Of a DNA stretch of 37,425 bases, positions 23,442-30,909 are shown piece by piece. Below the pieces are notes generated by a model. The model was not told the origin of the DNA. It was given only the letters and a program-made list of their open reading frames with translations, and did no database searches. Numbering within the stretch: position 1 is the first letter of the stretch; each line of letters opens with the position of its first letter. Position numbers and translations under genes: made by a program. The stretch covers positions 1 to 37,425 of the forward strand of contig CAIPTA010000174.1 of assembly GCA_903867855.1 (NCBI GenBank). Reading direction: 5' to 3'. The DNA is from Oligoflexia bacterium (GTDB lineage: Bacteria > Bdellovibrionota > UBA1018 > CAIPTA01).

Positions 23442-24683
23442 ATGAATCCATTCTTAGTTTTTATCATGGCTACCTTGATTATCTCCGTATATCTGCATTG
23501 CCTGGTGGAATGGTTAAACCTGCGACACTGCCAAAAAGGGGAGATTCCCTCAGAATTTGTAGGTGTTTGCGATGAAGCGAAGTTTCAAAGCGCGCAGCAA
23601 TATACGGCAGCGAATACAAAATACTCGATCCTGAAGGCATTGATTAATTCTCCCATTGGTATCGGATTCCTTTTGCTTGGCGGCTATGGACTTATCGACA
23701 ACTGGGCCGTGAAGCTCGGGCGAGGCGATATCACCAGAGGTTTAGTTTTCTTTGGTCTCCTGTTACTGATTACCGCAATCTATGAACTGCCTTTTTCGAT
23801 TTTTGAAACCTTTCTGCTCGAAGCTAAGTTTGGTTTCAATAAAACCACTCCACAAACATTTATTATGGATCGCCTGAAGGGCGCATTCCTTGGAATTCTG
23901 CTAGGCGCGCCGATTCTCTCCCTAGTGCTTTGGTTTTTTCAGCACTTTCGATCCCATGCTTGGATCATCGCGTGGGGATTTTTAGCGGTGGTGCAATTTG
24001 TGCTAATGTTAGTGGCGCCCACTTGGATCATGCCGCTCTTCAATAAATTTTCTCCGATGCCAGAGGGTGAGTTGCGAAGCGCTATCTTCAAATACGCGGA
24101 GGAGCAGGGCTTCTCGTTAGGTGGAATTTTTACGATGGATGGCTCAAAGCGTTCGAGCAAGGCGAATGCTTTTTTTACAGGCTTTGGGAAATTTCGTCGC
24201 ATCGTGCTTTTTGATACTCTGATTGAAAAACAAAGCGTTTCAGAGCTCGTTGCCGTGCTGGCGCATGAGGTGGGGCACTCGAAGCGCAAGCATACAACCA
24301 AGTTTCTCCTTCTTTCCCTCCTAAGTTCCTTTGTGATGTTCTATGTTTTTTCGCTTTTTTTAGGAAATGATCTATTGCTCACCGCTTTTGGTTTTGAGCA
24401 CTATTCGATCTACGCGGGCCTATTTTGTGTGGCTTTTTTGTATAGCCCAATAAGCGCTGTGCGATCGCTACTCACCAATATCATTTCGCGTCGATTTGAA
24501 TTTGAGGCGGATCAATATGCTGTTGTTTCCAATCGGGATGCGAAGGCCTTGATAAGTGCTCTCAAGAAGCTGAGCCTAGAAAATTTATCGAATCTAAATC
24601 CACATCCTCTAAAAGTTTTTTTGGAATATTCTCATCCGCCCGTGGTGCAGCGAATTCGGGCGATGGCGAAGTTCGCCCAGTAA
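23442..24683 (+). CDS. M48 family CAAX-type zinc metalloprotease (Ste24-like)
   Basis: A 413-residue integral membrane protease with about seven hydrophobic spans. The N-terminal half carries the Ste24 pattern QQYTAANTKYSI and ELPFSIFETFLLEAKFGFN. The zinc site is HEVGH (H275, E276, H279) with the third ligand in RFEFEADQYA (E355). GSKRSSKANAFFTGFGK is also typical. Bacterial members probably degrade or trim membrane proteins; prenylated substrates are not expected. It is divergent from tyrS across 68 bp. Confidence 0.94.
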   Translation: MNPFLVFIMATLIISVYLHCLVEWLNLRHCQKGEIPSEFVGVCDEAKFQSAQQYTAANTKYSILKALINSPIGIGFLLLGGYGLIDNWAVKLGRGDITRGLVFFGLLLLITAIYELPFSIFETFLLEAKFGFNKTTPQTFIMDRLKGAFLGILLGAPILSLVLWFFQHFRSHAWIIAWGFLAVVQFVLMLVAPTWIMPLFNKFSPMPEGELRSAIFKYAEEQGFSLGGIFTMDGSKRSSKANAFFTGFGKFRRIVLFDTLIEKQSVSELVAVLAHEVGHSKRKHTTKFLLLSLLSSFVMFYVFSLFLGNDLLLTAFGFEHYSIYAGLFCVAFLYSPISAVRSLLTNIISRRFEFEADQYAVVSNRDAKALISALKKLSLENLSNLNPHPLKVFLEYSHPPVVQRIRAMAKFAQ

Positions 24684-24689
24684 GTTGAA

Positions 24690-24745
24690 ACCGGAGCCTG
24701 AGCATGGGGAGTGTGGAGGGAGTGTATGAATGCCCAAGCCCCGGT
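24690..24745. terminator. Long imperfect hairpin between convergent genes
   Basis: ACCGGAGCCTGAGCAT (24690-24705) pairs with ATGCCCAAGCCCCGGT (24730-24745) at 13 of 16 positions across a G-rich 24-nt loop. It fills the gap between the ste24 and HPF-like stops. Short T-runs only. Confidence 0.45.
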
Positions 24746-24752
24746 AAATTGT

Positions 24753-25019
24753 TTAGCTAACTGTTTTTGCCATTACGTGTTTGAGGCATTTTAAAAAAGT
24801 TTGGTGAATTCCTTTCCCGAATTCACTGTAGCGCCAAGATTGTCCGCCACGCTTCACTTCCACCTGGCATTCCACCATAGGCTCTACCTGAGCTCGGAAG
24901 AATTCGATGCGCACGGAAGTAGAGGGCTCCTGAAAAAGCTTCGAGAGGCTTTTCTTGATAAATTGTCGGATCGGCTTCGAGTGGGGCAATTCATGAAATT
25001 GAATGTCGAGACTGCTCAT
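24753..25019 (-). CDS. HPF/RaiA-like ribosome-associated protein
   Basis: An 88-residue protein. AAGGAG 7 nt upstream fixes the ATG at 25019. The pattern IQFHELPHSKPIRQFIKKSLSKL, then VRIEFFRAQVEPMVECQVEV and a helix HQTFLKCLKHVMAKTV, follows the beta-alpha-beta-beta-beta-alpha order of S30AE/HPF domains, with the basic helix that contacts 16S rRNA. The similarity is modest. If correct it would be a short-form hibernation or ribosome-binding factor. The start overlaps the small membrane-protein gene. Confidence 0.5.
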   Translation of the reverse strand: MSSLDIQFHELPHSKPIRQFIKKSLSKLFQEPSTSVRIEFFRAQVEPMVECQVEVKRGGQSWRYSEFGKGIHQTFLKCLKHVMAKTVS

Positions 25020-25182
25020 TCTTAAGCTCCTTATACACATCAATGGATTGCAGCTGCTTTTTTGCGGCGGCGGCGTTTTGGAGTTGCTGACTAAAGAGCA
25101 GGAAGGCGAGTACGAGTAGTAAAAATCCTAAGTAGATTTCCCCCCGTGCTCTCTTGCCTGCAATGATTAGATAACGACCCAT
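24991..25182 (-). CDS. Small single-span membrane protein
   Basis: A 63-residue protein: a basic N-terminus (MGRYLIIAGKRARGE), one hydrophobic helix ~17-35 (YLGFLLLVLAFLLF), then a Gln/Ala/Lys-rich helical tail. It overlaps the HPF-like gene by 29 bp in another frame. No Shine-Dalgarno is seen, and a TTG at 25215 is an alternative start. No family recognised. Confidence 0.5.
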   Translation of the reverse strand: MGRYLIIAGKRARGEIYLGFLLLVLAFLLFSQQLQNAAAAKKQLQSIDVYKELKNEQSRHSIS

Positions 25183-25227
25183 GAAGCAAGAGTAGCGGCC
25201 GGGGGTTAAAACCAAATGAAAACGAGA

Positions 25228-26670
25228 TTAAATTTTTTTAATCCGCACAACAAAACTCTTTCCCATGGAATTTCCTTGGGAAAGCGCAATATTGCCGCCG
25301 TGCATCTCTGCGATTCGGCGAGCGATGGTGAGGCCGAGTCCGCTACCCGTGGTGTGATCTTTCACTGTATTGCCGCGATAGTGGCGATCAAAAATTCTTT
25401 TTTCCACCTCAGGAGAAATGGGTTCCCCAAAATCTTTGATCGAGCAAACAAATTCTGTTGCTTCCTCAGCGAGAGTCACTTCTACGCTGCTGTTCTCTGG
25501 GGAGTACTTTACGGCGTTTTCCACTAAGTTGCGAAACATGCTCTGCAAGAGATCGGCGTCTCCAGTGGTGGTGTAGGAACTGTCGCCAGCCTCTTTCATG
25601 TCGAAGCGAATACTAATTTTTTTCTTTCGCGCGAGTAGCTCGAGGCGCGCCACGGATTCCAGCAGCACTTCATCAAGGCGCAGCTCTCTTTGGGCCAGGG
25701 CACTTGCGCCGGCTTCTGTTTGGGCCAGAAGAAGTAAGTCTTCTAAGAGTCTTGAGAGATATTGTAGTTCCTGCGATGCGCTTTCCAAGAATGCGTTCAT
25801 CTCATCGGCTGTGCGCGGCTTATTACGAAACACATCGAGTTCACCGCGAAGAATCGCAATTGGTGTTTTCAGCTGGTGAGAGGCATCTGCGATAAAATGT
25901 TCGTGGCTCTCAAAGGTGCTCTGGATTCGCGCAAGCATTTCATTCAAGGTAATCGTGAGCTGCTGCAATTCATCTTTCACAGTGGAAACGGGGAGACGCT
26001 CCGAAAGATTCGAAGGATTCAGTTTTTCAGCCTTGGCAATAATATTTCTCACCGGCTGCAAAGCTTTTCCAGAGAGGTAAAGACCTCCCACGAAGGCAAA
26101 AATAAGGGTAACTGGGATCCCAATCAAAAAAAGCAGTATGAGGCCATTTCGCTCCTGATCAAGCAGTGTGGTGGGCACTGCAATTTGCAAAATAAAAGCT
26201 GGTTCTTGATTCCGCTTCGTGAGCAGAGTGATCATTCGATAATTAGATTTACTGATGGCCGAATGGAGGCCAGCCATTTCCTTCGCACTCAGGGTGCGAA
26301 AAGCGCTCCCATTGCGAAATACGCTCTCCCAATCTTCGCTAAGCACTGGCAGGTGAAGCTGCTCCAGATTGGCGGATCGCGCGGCAATTACCCCTTTTGG
26401 AGAAACCACTTGCATGAAAGCGCGCCCCAGAGGGAAGGGAATAATTTTCTCTGTGGCGAGGGTTGAATCATTGTGGAAAATGAGGGTGCCGAAAAAATCG
26501 ATATTGATCGTTTCAGAAACATCAAGGGCATGGTTATAGAGTGCGATATCAAATTCGGCATTATTGCTCTTATTAAAAACATGAAAAAGAATGCTCGAAA
26601 AAATAAGGAGAGTAACTGCAAGCACTACCGTGAATAGGGTGGTGAGACGAATTCTGATACTAGCATTCAT
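25228..26670 (-). CDS. Two-component sensor histidine kinase
   Basis: A 480-residue membrane kinase. TM1 ~11-31 and TM2 ~177-199 bracket a ~145-residue periplasmic sensor. Then come HAMP (~200-252), HisKA with H265 in ADASHQLKTPIAILRGE, and HATPase_c with the N box (FRNLVENAVKYSPE), G1 (IKDFGEPIS) and G2 (GSGLGLTIARRI). In G1 the usual DNG is DFG, which may weaken ATP contacts. AAGGAGG lies 4 nt before the ATG, which shares one base with the regulator stop (TGATG). The type resembles CusS/QseC-like kinases; the signal is unknown. Confidence 0.93.
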   Translation of the reverse strand: MNASIRIRLTTLFTVVLAVTLLIFSSILFHVFNKSNNAEFDIALYNHALDVSETINIDFFGTLIFHNDSTLATEKIIPFPLGRAFMQVVSPKGVIAARSANLEQLHLPVLSEDWESVFRNGSAFRTLSAKEMAGLHSAISKSNYRMITLLTKRNQEPAFILQIAVPTTLLDQERNGLILLFLIGIPVTLIFAFVGGLYLSGKALQPVRNIIAKAEKLNPSNLSERLPVSTVKDELQQLTITLNEMLARIQSTFESHEHFIADASHQLKTPIAILRGELDVFRNKPRTADEMNAFLESASQELQYLSRLLEDLLLLAQTEAGASALAQRELRLDEVLLESVARLELLARKKKISIRFDMKEAGDSSYTTTGDADLLQSMFRNLVENAVKYSPENSSVEVTLAEEATEFVCSIKDFGEPISPEVEKRIFDRHYRGNTVKDHTTGSGLGLTIARRIAEMHGGNIALSQGNSMGKSFVVRIKKI

Positions 26671-27341
26671 CAATCCTCCTTCAGCACATAGCCCACACCA
26701 ACGATAGTGTGAATGAGCTTTCGCTCTTGGCCCGCGCTCAATTTCTTTCTCAGCATATTCACGTACACATCAATCACATTGCTATCGCTATCGAAGTGTA
26801 CATCCCAAACGTGTTCGCTGATCGAGGTGCGAGAGAGGGGCTTATTAGGGTGACGCATGAAAAATTCTAAGAGAGAAAACTCTTTCGCCGTGAGGGAAAT
26901 GGTTTGTTCGCCTCGGCGAACTTGCCGTTTGGCGAGATCCATTTCAATATCAGAAAATCGTAGCAGGGAGCCAAGCTGCTCGCCTTTGCGTCTCATGAGG
27001 GCGCGAATACGGGCCAGCAGCTCATCAAAGGAAAAGGGCTTGGTGAGATAGTCATCCGCGCCTGCATCCAAGCCTCTCACTTTATCTTTGGTGCTGGAAA
27101 GCGCGCTCAAAAGTAGTATGGGGCAGCTGAGACCATCACGGCGTAGATTTGCCGCGGTATCTAAGCCATTCTGATCTGGCAACATCACATCCAGCACCAC
27201 GAGATCATAGCTATTTTCGCTTGCCAAAGTTTCAGCGGCGGCACCACTCGCAGCGTGATCCACGGAGTAACCGGCCTCGCTCAAGCCTTTTTTCAAAAAG
27301 CTCGCCATCTTTTTTTCATCTTCTACGATCAGAAGACGCAT
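26670..27341 (-). CDS. OmpR/PhoB-family response regulator
   Basis: A 223-residue regulator. The receiver domain has the acidic pocket VEDE (7-9), phospho-acceptor D51 (VVLDVMLPD) and K101 (LTKPF). The C-terminal winged helix (~125-223) has SLTAKEFSLLEFFMRHP and SNVIDVYVNMLRKKL. It is cotranscribed and translationally coupled with the downstream kinase. The first 13 bp overlap the HD hydrolase gene upstream. Confidence 0.95.
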   Translation of the reverse strand: MRLLIVEDEKKMASFLKKGLSEAGYSVDHAASGAAAETLASENSYDLVVLDVMLPDQNGLDTAANLRRDGLSCPILLLSALSSTKDKVRGLDAGADDYLTKPFSFDELLARIRALMRRKGEQLGSLLRFSDIEMDLAKRQVRRGEQTISLTAKEFSLLEFFMRHPNKPLSRTSISEHVWDVHFDSDSNVIDVYVNMLRKKLSAGQERKLIHTIVGVGYVLKED

Positions 27342-28006
27342 GGCTCTCCGATTTCTTCTCCAAGGGAGACGAGAAATTGACGTAAGGTTTCAGTGCGTTT
27401 TTTGGCCTCGAGACGTCCACCAGCAGTGTTCATGGTGCTCTCTAAGGTTAAGAGTTTTTTAAAAAAATGATCCACCGAATAGTGGAGATCATCGCGCTCT
27501 CTATTTTTTGCCCAAGGATCGGCGCTATGAAAGTATTCCGCTCCTAGTTTCACGCCGGTGGAGAAAACGCGCATGATGCCGATAGCGCCGAGTGCTTCCA
27601 ATCGATCTGCATCTTGCAAGCATTCCCCAAGAAAGTTTTCTGGTTTAGCCCCCCGACTAAAACTATGATCCCGAATCGCCAGCTGGATGGATCGTATATC
27701 TTCTCGCTGAAATTTTTCGCGTAAGAGAATTGGTTCAGCGGCTTCCGCCGAGAGGGAGCTTGCGCGATCACGATCGGGTGAGTTTTTTGGCACGTTGATA
27801 AAATCGTGGAGCAGAGCTGCGGCAATCGCATTTTTCTCTGGGATGAGGCCGAGGCTAAAATTTTTGGTCCAAAGTGCCACTCGGAGCAAATGCGCTTCAT
27901 TGTGAGCGGCATCCCCATCCGCTCTTTTGCGCACCTCTTGGAGGATTGCGAAGAGCGAAGTATCTGCGTCAATTCGGTTTTTAAGGTCTAGGATCGAGCT
28001 GCTCAT
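27329..28006 (-). CDS. HD-domain hydrolase (YedJ-like)
   Basis: A 225-residue metal-dependent phosphohydrolase. The start at 28006 (MSSSILDLKNRI) is chosen because the longer frame runs into hpt. The HD site is ALLHDFIN with an upstream His (NEAHLLRV) and downstream AIRDHSFSRG and LQDADRLEALGAIGIMRVF, the latter very characteristic of the YedJ group. It is the first gene of an HD / regulator / kinase operon, so it may help make or remove a nucleotide-type signal, or simply be cotranscribed. Substrate unknown. Confidence 0.85.
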   Translation of the reverse strand: MSSSILDLKNRIDADTSLFAILQEVRKRADGDAAHNEAHLLRVALWTKNFSLGLIPEKNAIAAALLHDFINVPKNSPDRDRASSLSAEAAEPILLREKFQREDIRSIQLAIRDHSFSRGAKPENFLGECLQDADRLEALGAIGIMRVFSTGVKLGAEYFHSADPWAKNRERDDLHYSVDHFFKKLLTLESTMNTAGGRLEAKKRTETLRQFLVSLGEEIGEPCVF

Positions 28007-28084
28007 TAAAATAGGGATACCCTGGAAGGGCAGAACTTGTCTAGATCGGCCTCGCCATGATAGCCCATAGGCATAGGAGAATTC

Positions 28085-28606
28085 ATGAACCCAGTAGCGG
28101 ATGTGTTGATTTCCAAGGAAAAAATTGCAGCTCGAATTCAAGAAATTGGGGCGCAAATTAATAAAGATTACGCGGGCAAGGAACTCACCGTGGTTTGTGT
28201 GCTCAAAGGTAGCTTTATTTTTATGGCTGATTTGGTGCGCGCTCTCAATGTGCCCCTAACTTGCGAATTTATTTCTGTATCCAGCTATGGCAATGAAAAA
28301 ACCTCTTCTGGCGAAGTGAAATTGGTTTTGGATATCAGCAAGCCATTAGATGGCAAGCATGTGCTCATCGTGGAAGATATCGTAGATTCTGGTCTTACTC
28401 TAAAGTTCATTCGTGATCTCCTAGGCGTGCGTAATCCAGCCTCGATCGCTTGCTGCGCGCTCCTGGAAAAGCCAGAAGCCTTGAAGACGCAAGTTTCTGT
28501 GGAATATACCGGCTTCAAGATCGGCAATGAATTCGTAGTGGGTTATGGACTCGACTATGCACAAAAGTATCGTGAGCTGCCCTACATCGGCCTCATGAAA
28601 GCCTAG
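28085..28606 (+). CDS. hpt: Hypoxanthine phosphoribosyltransferase
   Basis: A 173-residue salvage enzyme making IMP (and GMP) from hypoxanthine (guanine) and PRPP. VVCVLKGSFIFMADL, the flexible loop SYGNEKTSSGEV, the PRPP motif LIVEDIVDSGLTL and the C-terminal GYGLDYAQKYRELPYIG match the family closely. AGGAGA lies 4 nt before the ATG. A repeat element starts at its stop codon. Confidence 0.95.
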   Translation: MNPVADVLISKEKIAARIQEIGAQINKDYAGKELTVVCVLKGSFIFMADLVRALNVPLTCEFISVSSYGNEKTSSGEVKLVLDISKPLDGKHVLIVEDIVDSGLTLKFIRDLLGVRNPASIACCALLEKPEALKTQVSVEYTGFKIGNEFVVGYGLDYAQKYRELPYIGLMKA

Positions 28607-28607
28607 A

Positions 28608-28730
28608 GTCGGCTTCTAAAAAATCCCATATCCTTCGTTGCCACTCCTCACGCCTCGGTCCGCTGGCCACCAGGCCAGCTCACGATTGCGCTCGTCGTGC
28701 GCCTCGGCTCTGGAATTTTTTAAACGCCGA
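28608..28730 (+). repeat. Intergenic repeat element, copy 2
   Basis: Terminal inverted repeats of 21 bp match at 18 positions (28608-28628 and 28710-28730, GTCGGC ... GCCGAC with AAAAAAT / ATTTTTT inside). The core has CGTTGCC, a central perfect 7-bp hairpin GCTGGCC / GGCCAGC with loop ACCA (28661-28678), GCTCACG and TGCGCCT. It fills the gap between convergent hpt and a GNAT, with T/A-runs at both ends, so it could terminate transcription in either direction. Confidence 0.75.
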
Positions 28731-28735
28731 CGCAT

Positions 28736-29251
28736 CTACTGAATTGAAAATTCGTAAGCGACTTCGACTAGGGTCTGCTCGCCGATCACAATGTCTTTTT
28801 TCACGGAACTCAAGATGCCGCCTCGGCTCTCATAAAACTTTCTAGCGGGAGTATTTTCTTCCAAAGCCCAGACGCAAAAACGTTTTTTGCCAAAGGCTTC
28901 TAAATCTGCGTTGAATCGAGCGAATAGTTTTTTTCCGGCTCCATTTCGGAGCTTTGTGGGGTGCACGTAGATGGCCCAGAGTTCGCTGTCGCAGTGGGGG
29001 AGTAGATCCGCTTTACGGTTTTCTAACCCCGTTACGAAGCCGCATATTTTTTCATCAACTACGGCAACTAAGCGAAGAATGTCTGGCTTATTTGTGATGA
29101 TTCCATTGCGCCACCCCTCGCTGCGTTTTTGTAAATCAATGGCGTCTAGGAAGCCCTGATCGATAATCCCGCTATAGGCGTGTTGCCAGGCGAGAGTGTG
29201 AATCATGGCTACGATCGCGGCATCATCTGGCTGCATAGGGCGGATTAACAT
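28736..29251 (-). CDS. GNAT family N-acetyltransferase
   Basis: A 171-residue acetyltransferase. MLIRPMQPDDAAIVAMIHTLAWQ at the start, LWAIYVHPTKLRNGAGKKLFARF as the acetyl-CoA loop (with RNGAGK in place of RGxGxG) and VWALEENTPARKFYESRGG at the end are clear. It overlaps the upstream GNAT gene by 7 bp, forming a two-gene operon. Confidence 0.9.
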   Translation of the reverse strand: MLIRPMQPDDAAIVAMIHTLAWQHAYSGIIDQGFLDAIDLQKRSEGWRNGIITNKPDILRLVAVVDEKICGFVTGLENRKADLLPHCDSELWAIYVHPTKLRNGAGKKLFARFNADLEAFGKKRFCVWALEENTPARKFYESRGGILSSVKKDIVIGEQTLVEVAYEFSIQ

Positions 29252-30072
29252 CTGGTTTTATCCCACCAATAAACGCCGTGCTCTAGTTGCCGACGCTGGA
29301 ATCCCACCGACTCATAGATCTGGATGGCGTGATAGTTTGGATCGGCACACATCACGAGCTCTGTGATGTTCATTTTTTCCAAAGCATAGAGAGAAGCTTT
29401 ATAGACAAGTGTTCCGCAGATGCCGCGGCGTTGAAATTGTGGATCTGTGCAGACAGTTTGAAAACGCCCAAGTCCATCGCGATGAAAAATACCGAGCCCG
29501 GCTACGAGTCTGCCTTGCAAAAACCCGCCGAACCAGTGCCCATAGCCTGCTTTCTCCATGGCAAGATAGCGCACAGATTGATTACGAGAAAAACTTTCCC
29601 ATTCGGCACGAGAGAGATGGTCGTGAGATGAATCTACTTGGATCTCAATCATGTGCTCCCACTCTATTTCCGTGATTGGACGCACTTCGAGATGTTCGTT
29701 AAATCTTGGTGGTAGCGTTACCGATTTAGCGGAGAGTGTTGCATTAGCCTCTAGGAGAAATCCATTTTTTGTAAATTCTGTTACGTCGCCAACTTCACTT
29801 TGAGGAGAATCCCAAGCGAGGGTGACATGATAGATACGCGGATCTGGAAATTCTTTTTTGAAGAGAGCCGTCCAGGAGGCATAGTCTCCCGGCTGCGGTG
29901 GCCGATCAAAAATCAACAGATTACCCCAAAAGTAATTCGGGTTCGTAAGACTCCGCATCACCAAATAATTCCCACGATCCTCGACCTTTCCATCGAAGCT
30001 CGTAAAAATGGTTTGCGATTGAAAGCCTAAAGAATGGAGTTGCATGCTTGACAAAGCATAACTGAAAACCAT
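29245..30072 (-). CDS. GNAT family N-acetyltransferase, long form
   Basis: A 275-residue protein. The N-terminal ~125 residues look like a degenerate GNAT-like or unique domain. The C-terminal half has RFQTVCTDPQFQRRGICGTLVY as the acetyl-CoA loop and YHAIQIYESVGFQRR. An ATG at 30045 is an alternative start. The divergent gene starts only 9 bp away from the 30072 start, which leaves little room for two promoters and mildly favours 30045. Confidence 0.82.
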   Translation of the reverse strand: MVFSYALSSMQLHSLGFQSQTIFTSFDGKVEDRGNYLVMRSLTNPNYFWGNLLIFDRPPQPGDYASWTALFKKEFPDPRIYHVTLAWDSPQSEVGDVTEFTKNGFLLEANATLSAKSVTLPPRFNEHLEVRPITEIEWEHMIEIQVDSSHDHLSRAEWESFSRNQSVRYLAMEKAGYGHWFGGFLQGRLVAGLGIFHRDGLGRFQTVCTDPQFQRRGICGTLVYKASLYALEKMNITELVMCADPNYHAIQIYESVGFQRRQLEHGVYWWDKTRC

Positions 30073-30076
30073 CTTA
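30048..30076 (+). promoter_or_regulatory. Weak promoter candidate for the 30082 gene
   Basis: A perfect TTGACA (30048-30053) lies 34 bp before the ATG, the same geometry as at zapA. The -10 (ATCTTA, 30071-30076) is poor. Listed for its position rather than its strength. Confidence 0.25.
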
Positions 30077-30081
30077 GTTGC

Positions 30082-30375
30082 ATGAGGCGCTCCTTACTTT
30101 TTCTAATTGCTGCGTATTTTTTATTTGGCTCTACCGCTAGGGCTGAGACTTTTCGTGTGGCTGTTGCTGCTGCACATGGCCCCGCTTTGCGCGTCAGCGT
30201 GGAGAGGCATGTAGATAAGCAGTGGCAACCGATCGCCATTCTACCAAGCTATTTCCACATGGATTCGTTCGCGAATGTGATTATCATGAGGCCTAGCCGT
30301 TACGAGACGAATATTTTTCCGTCTCGCTATTGGATACGAACTGGATTGAGTCCTCCACAGTGGTTATTTCTTTAA
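30082..30375 (+). CDS. Small secreted hypothetical protein
   Basis: A 97-residue protein with a signal peptide (MRRSLLFLIAAYFLFGSTARA). The mature part, ETFRVAVAAAHGPALRVSVERH..., is short and beta-rich with many aromatic residues at the C-terminus (RYWIRTGLSPPQWLFL). No Shine-Dalgarno. No family recognised. Confidence 0.55.
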   Translation: MRRSLLFLIAAYFLFGSTARAETFRVAVAAAHGPALRVSVERHVDKQWQPIAILPSYFHMDSFANVIIMRPSRYETNIFPSRYWIRTGLSPPQWLFL

Positions 30376-30412
30376 CACGACTCTAAACATTACTTATTTT
30401 AAAAGGAATTCT

Positions 30413-30739
30413 ATGAATTTAAGAATAACTGCGTCTACTATTTTGCTTTCTTCTCTCTTGGCTATCCAAGCTTTGGCGGCCGATTTCCGTTTGATCAGAT
30501 CTGATTTTTCCCATGCCGAAGAGCGGGGAGGCCTCGTGTTTGCAACATTGAGTGACTCGGGGCAGGCCAAGTTTCAGGTGTTCAATGAAGCAAGTGTGGG
30601 GAAGAAGCTGACGATTGACGTGGGTGGCGTTTCTCGAGAGATGTTGATGCGAGCGCCTATCCACGAGGGAAAGCTACAGTTCGGCCCATTCTCTCTTGAG
30701 GCGGCGCAAAAAATTGTGAGCGAAATTAACGGGAGATAA
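30413..30739 (+). CDS. Secreted protein resembling the SecD P1 head subdomain
   Basis: A 108-residue protein with a signal peptide (~1-22, ending ALA). The mature sequence GGLVFATLSDSGQAKFQVF, VGKKLTIDVGGV, RAPIHEGKLQFGPFSLEAAQKIV follows the order of the SecD/SecDF periplasmic P1 head (L-D-G--KF, vGk-laI-vdg, pi--G--I-G-fs-eeA). It lacks any membrane segment beyond the signal peptide, so it is a stand-alone periplasmic domain, not a translocase. AAAAGGA lies 6 nt before the ATG. Role unknown. Confidence 0.6.
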   Translation: MNLRITASTILLSSLLAIQALAADFRLIRSDFSHAEERGGLVFATLSDSGQAKFQVFNEASVGKKLTIDVGGVSREMLMRAPIHEGKLQFGPFSLEAAQKIVSEINGR

Positions 30740-30773
30740 ATAGGCTATAGGTTTATTTATCTGAGGATTTTTT
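30735..30773 (+). terminator. Weak terminator after the SecD-P1-like gene
   Basis: GATAAATA (covering the stop codon) and TATTTATC form an 8-bp AT-rich stem; a run of six T residues follows 6 nt later. Confidence 0.35.
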
Positions 30774-30793
30774 AATTCAGACTGTGAAGAGTC

Positions 30794-30909
30794 TGTAAAA
30801 AATCACAAAATCAAAGTGGCGAGCCCACAGCGTTAGCTGTGGGTCTAGGGCAGGATCCCGAGATCAACGGAGCGCGCAAAGAGCAACGCTGAGCTTGGGA
30901 TCTTTTAGA
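30794..30909 (-). repeat. Intergenic repeat element, copy 3
   Basis: On the minus strand it begins TCTAAAAGATCCCAA, with the guaC stop TAA inside the terminal repeat, and ends GATTTTTTACA; the ends pair at 12 of 17 positions. GCGTTGC and a perfect 8-bp central hairpin CCCACAGC / GCTGTGGG with loop GTTA on the plus strand (30824-30843), next to GGCTCGCC, match copies 1 and 2 in order and spacing. Confidence 0.65.
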
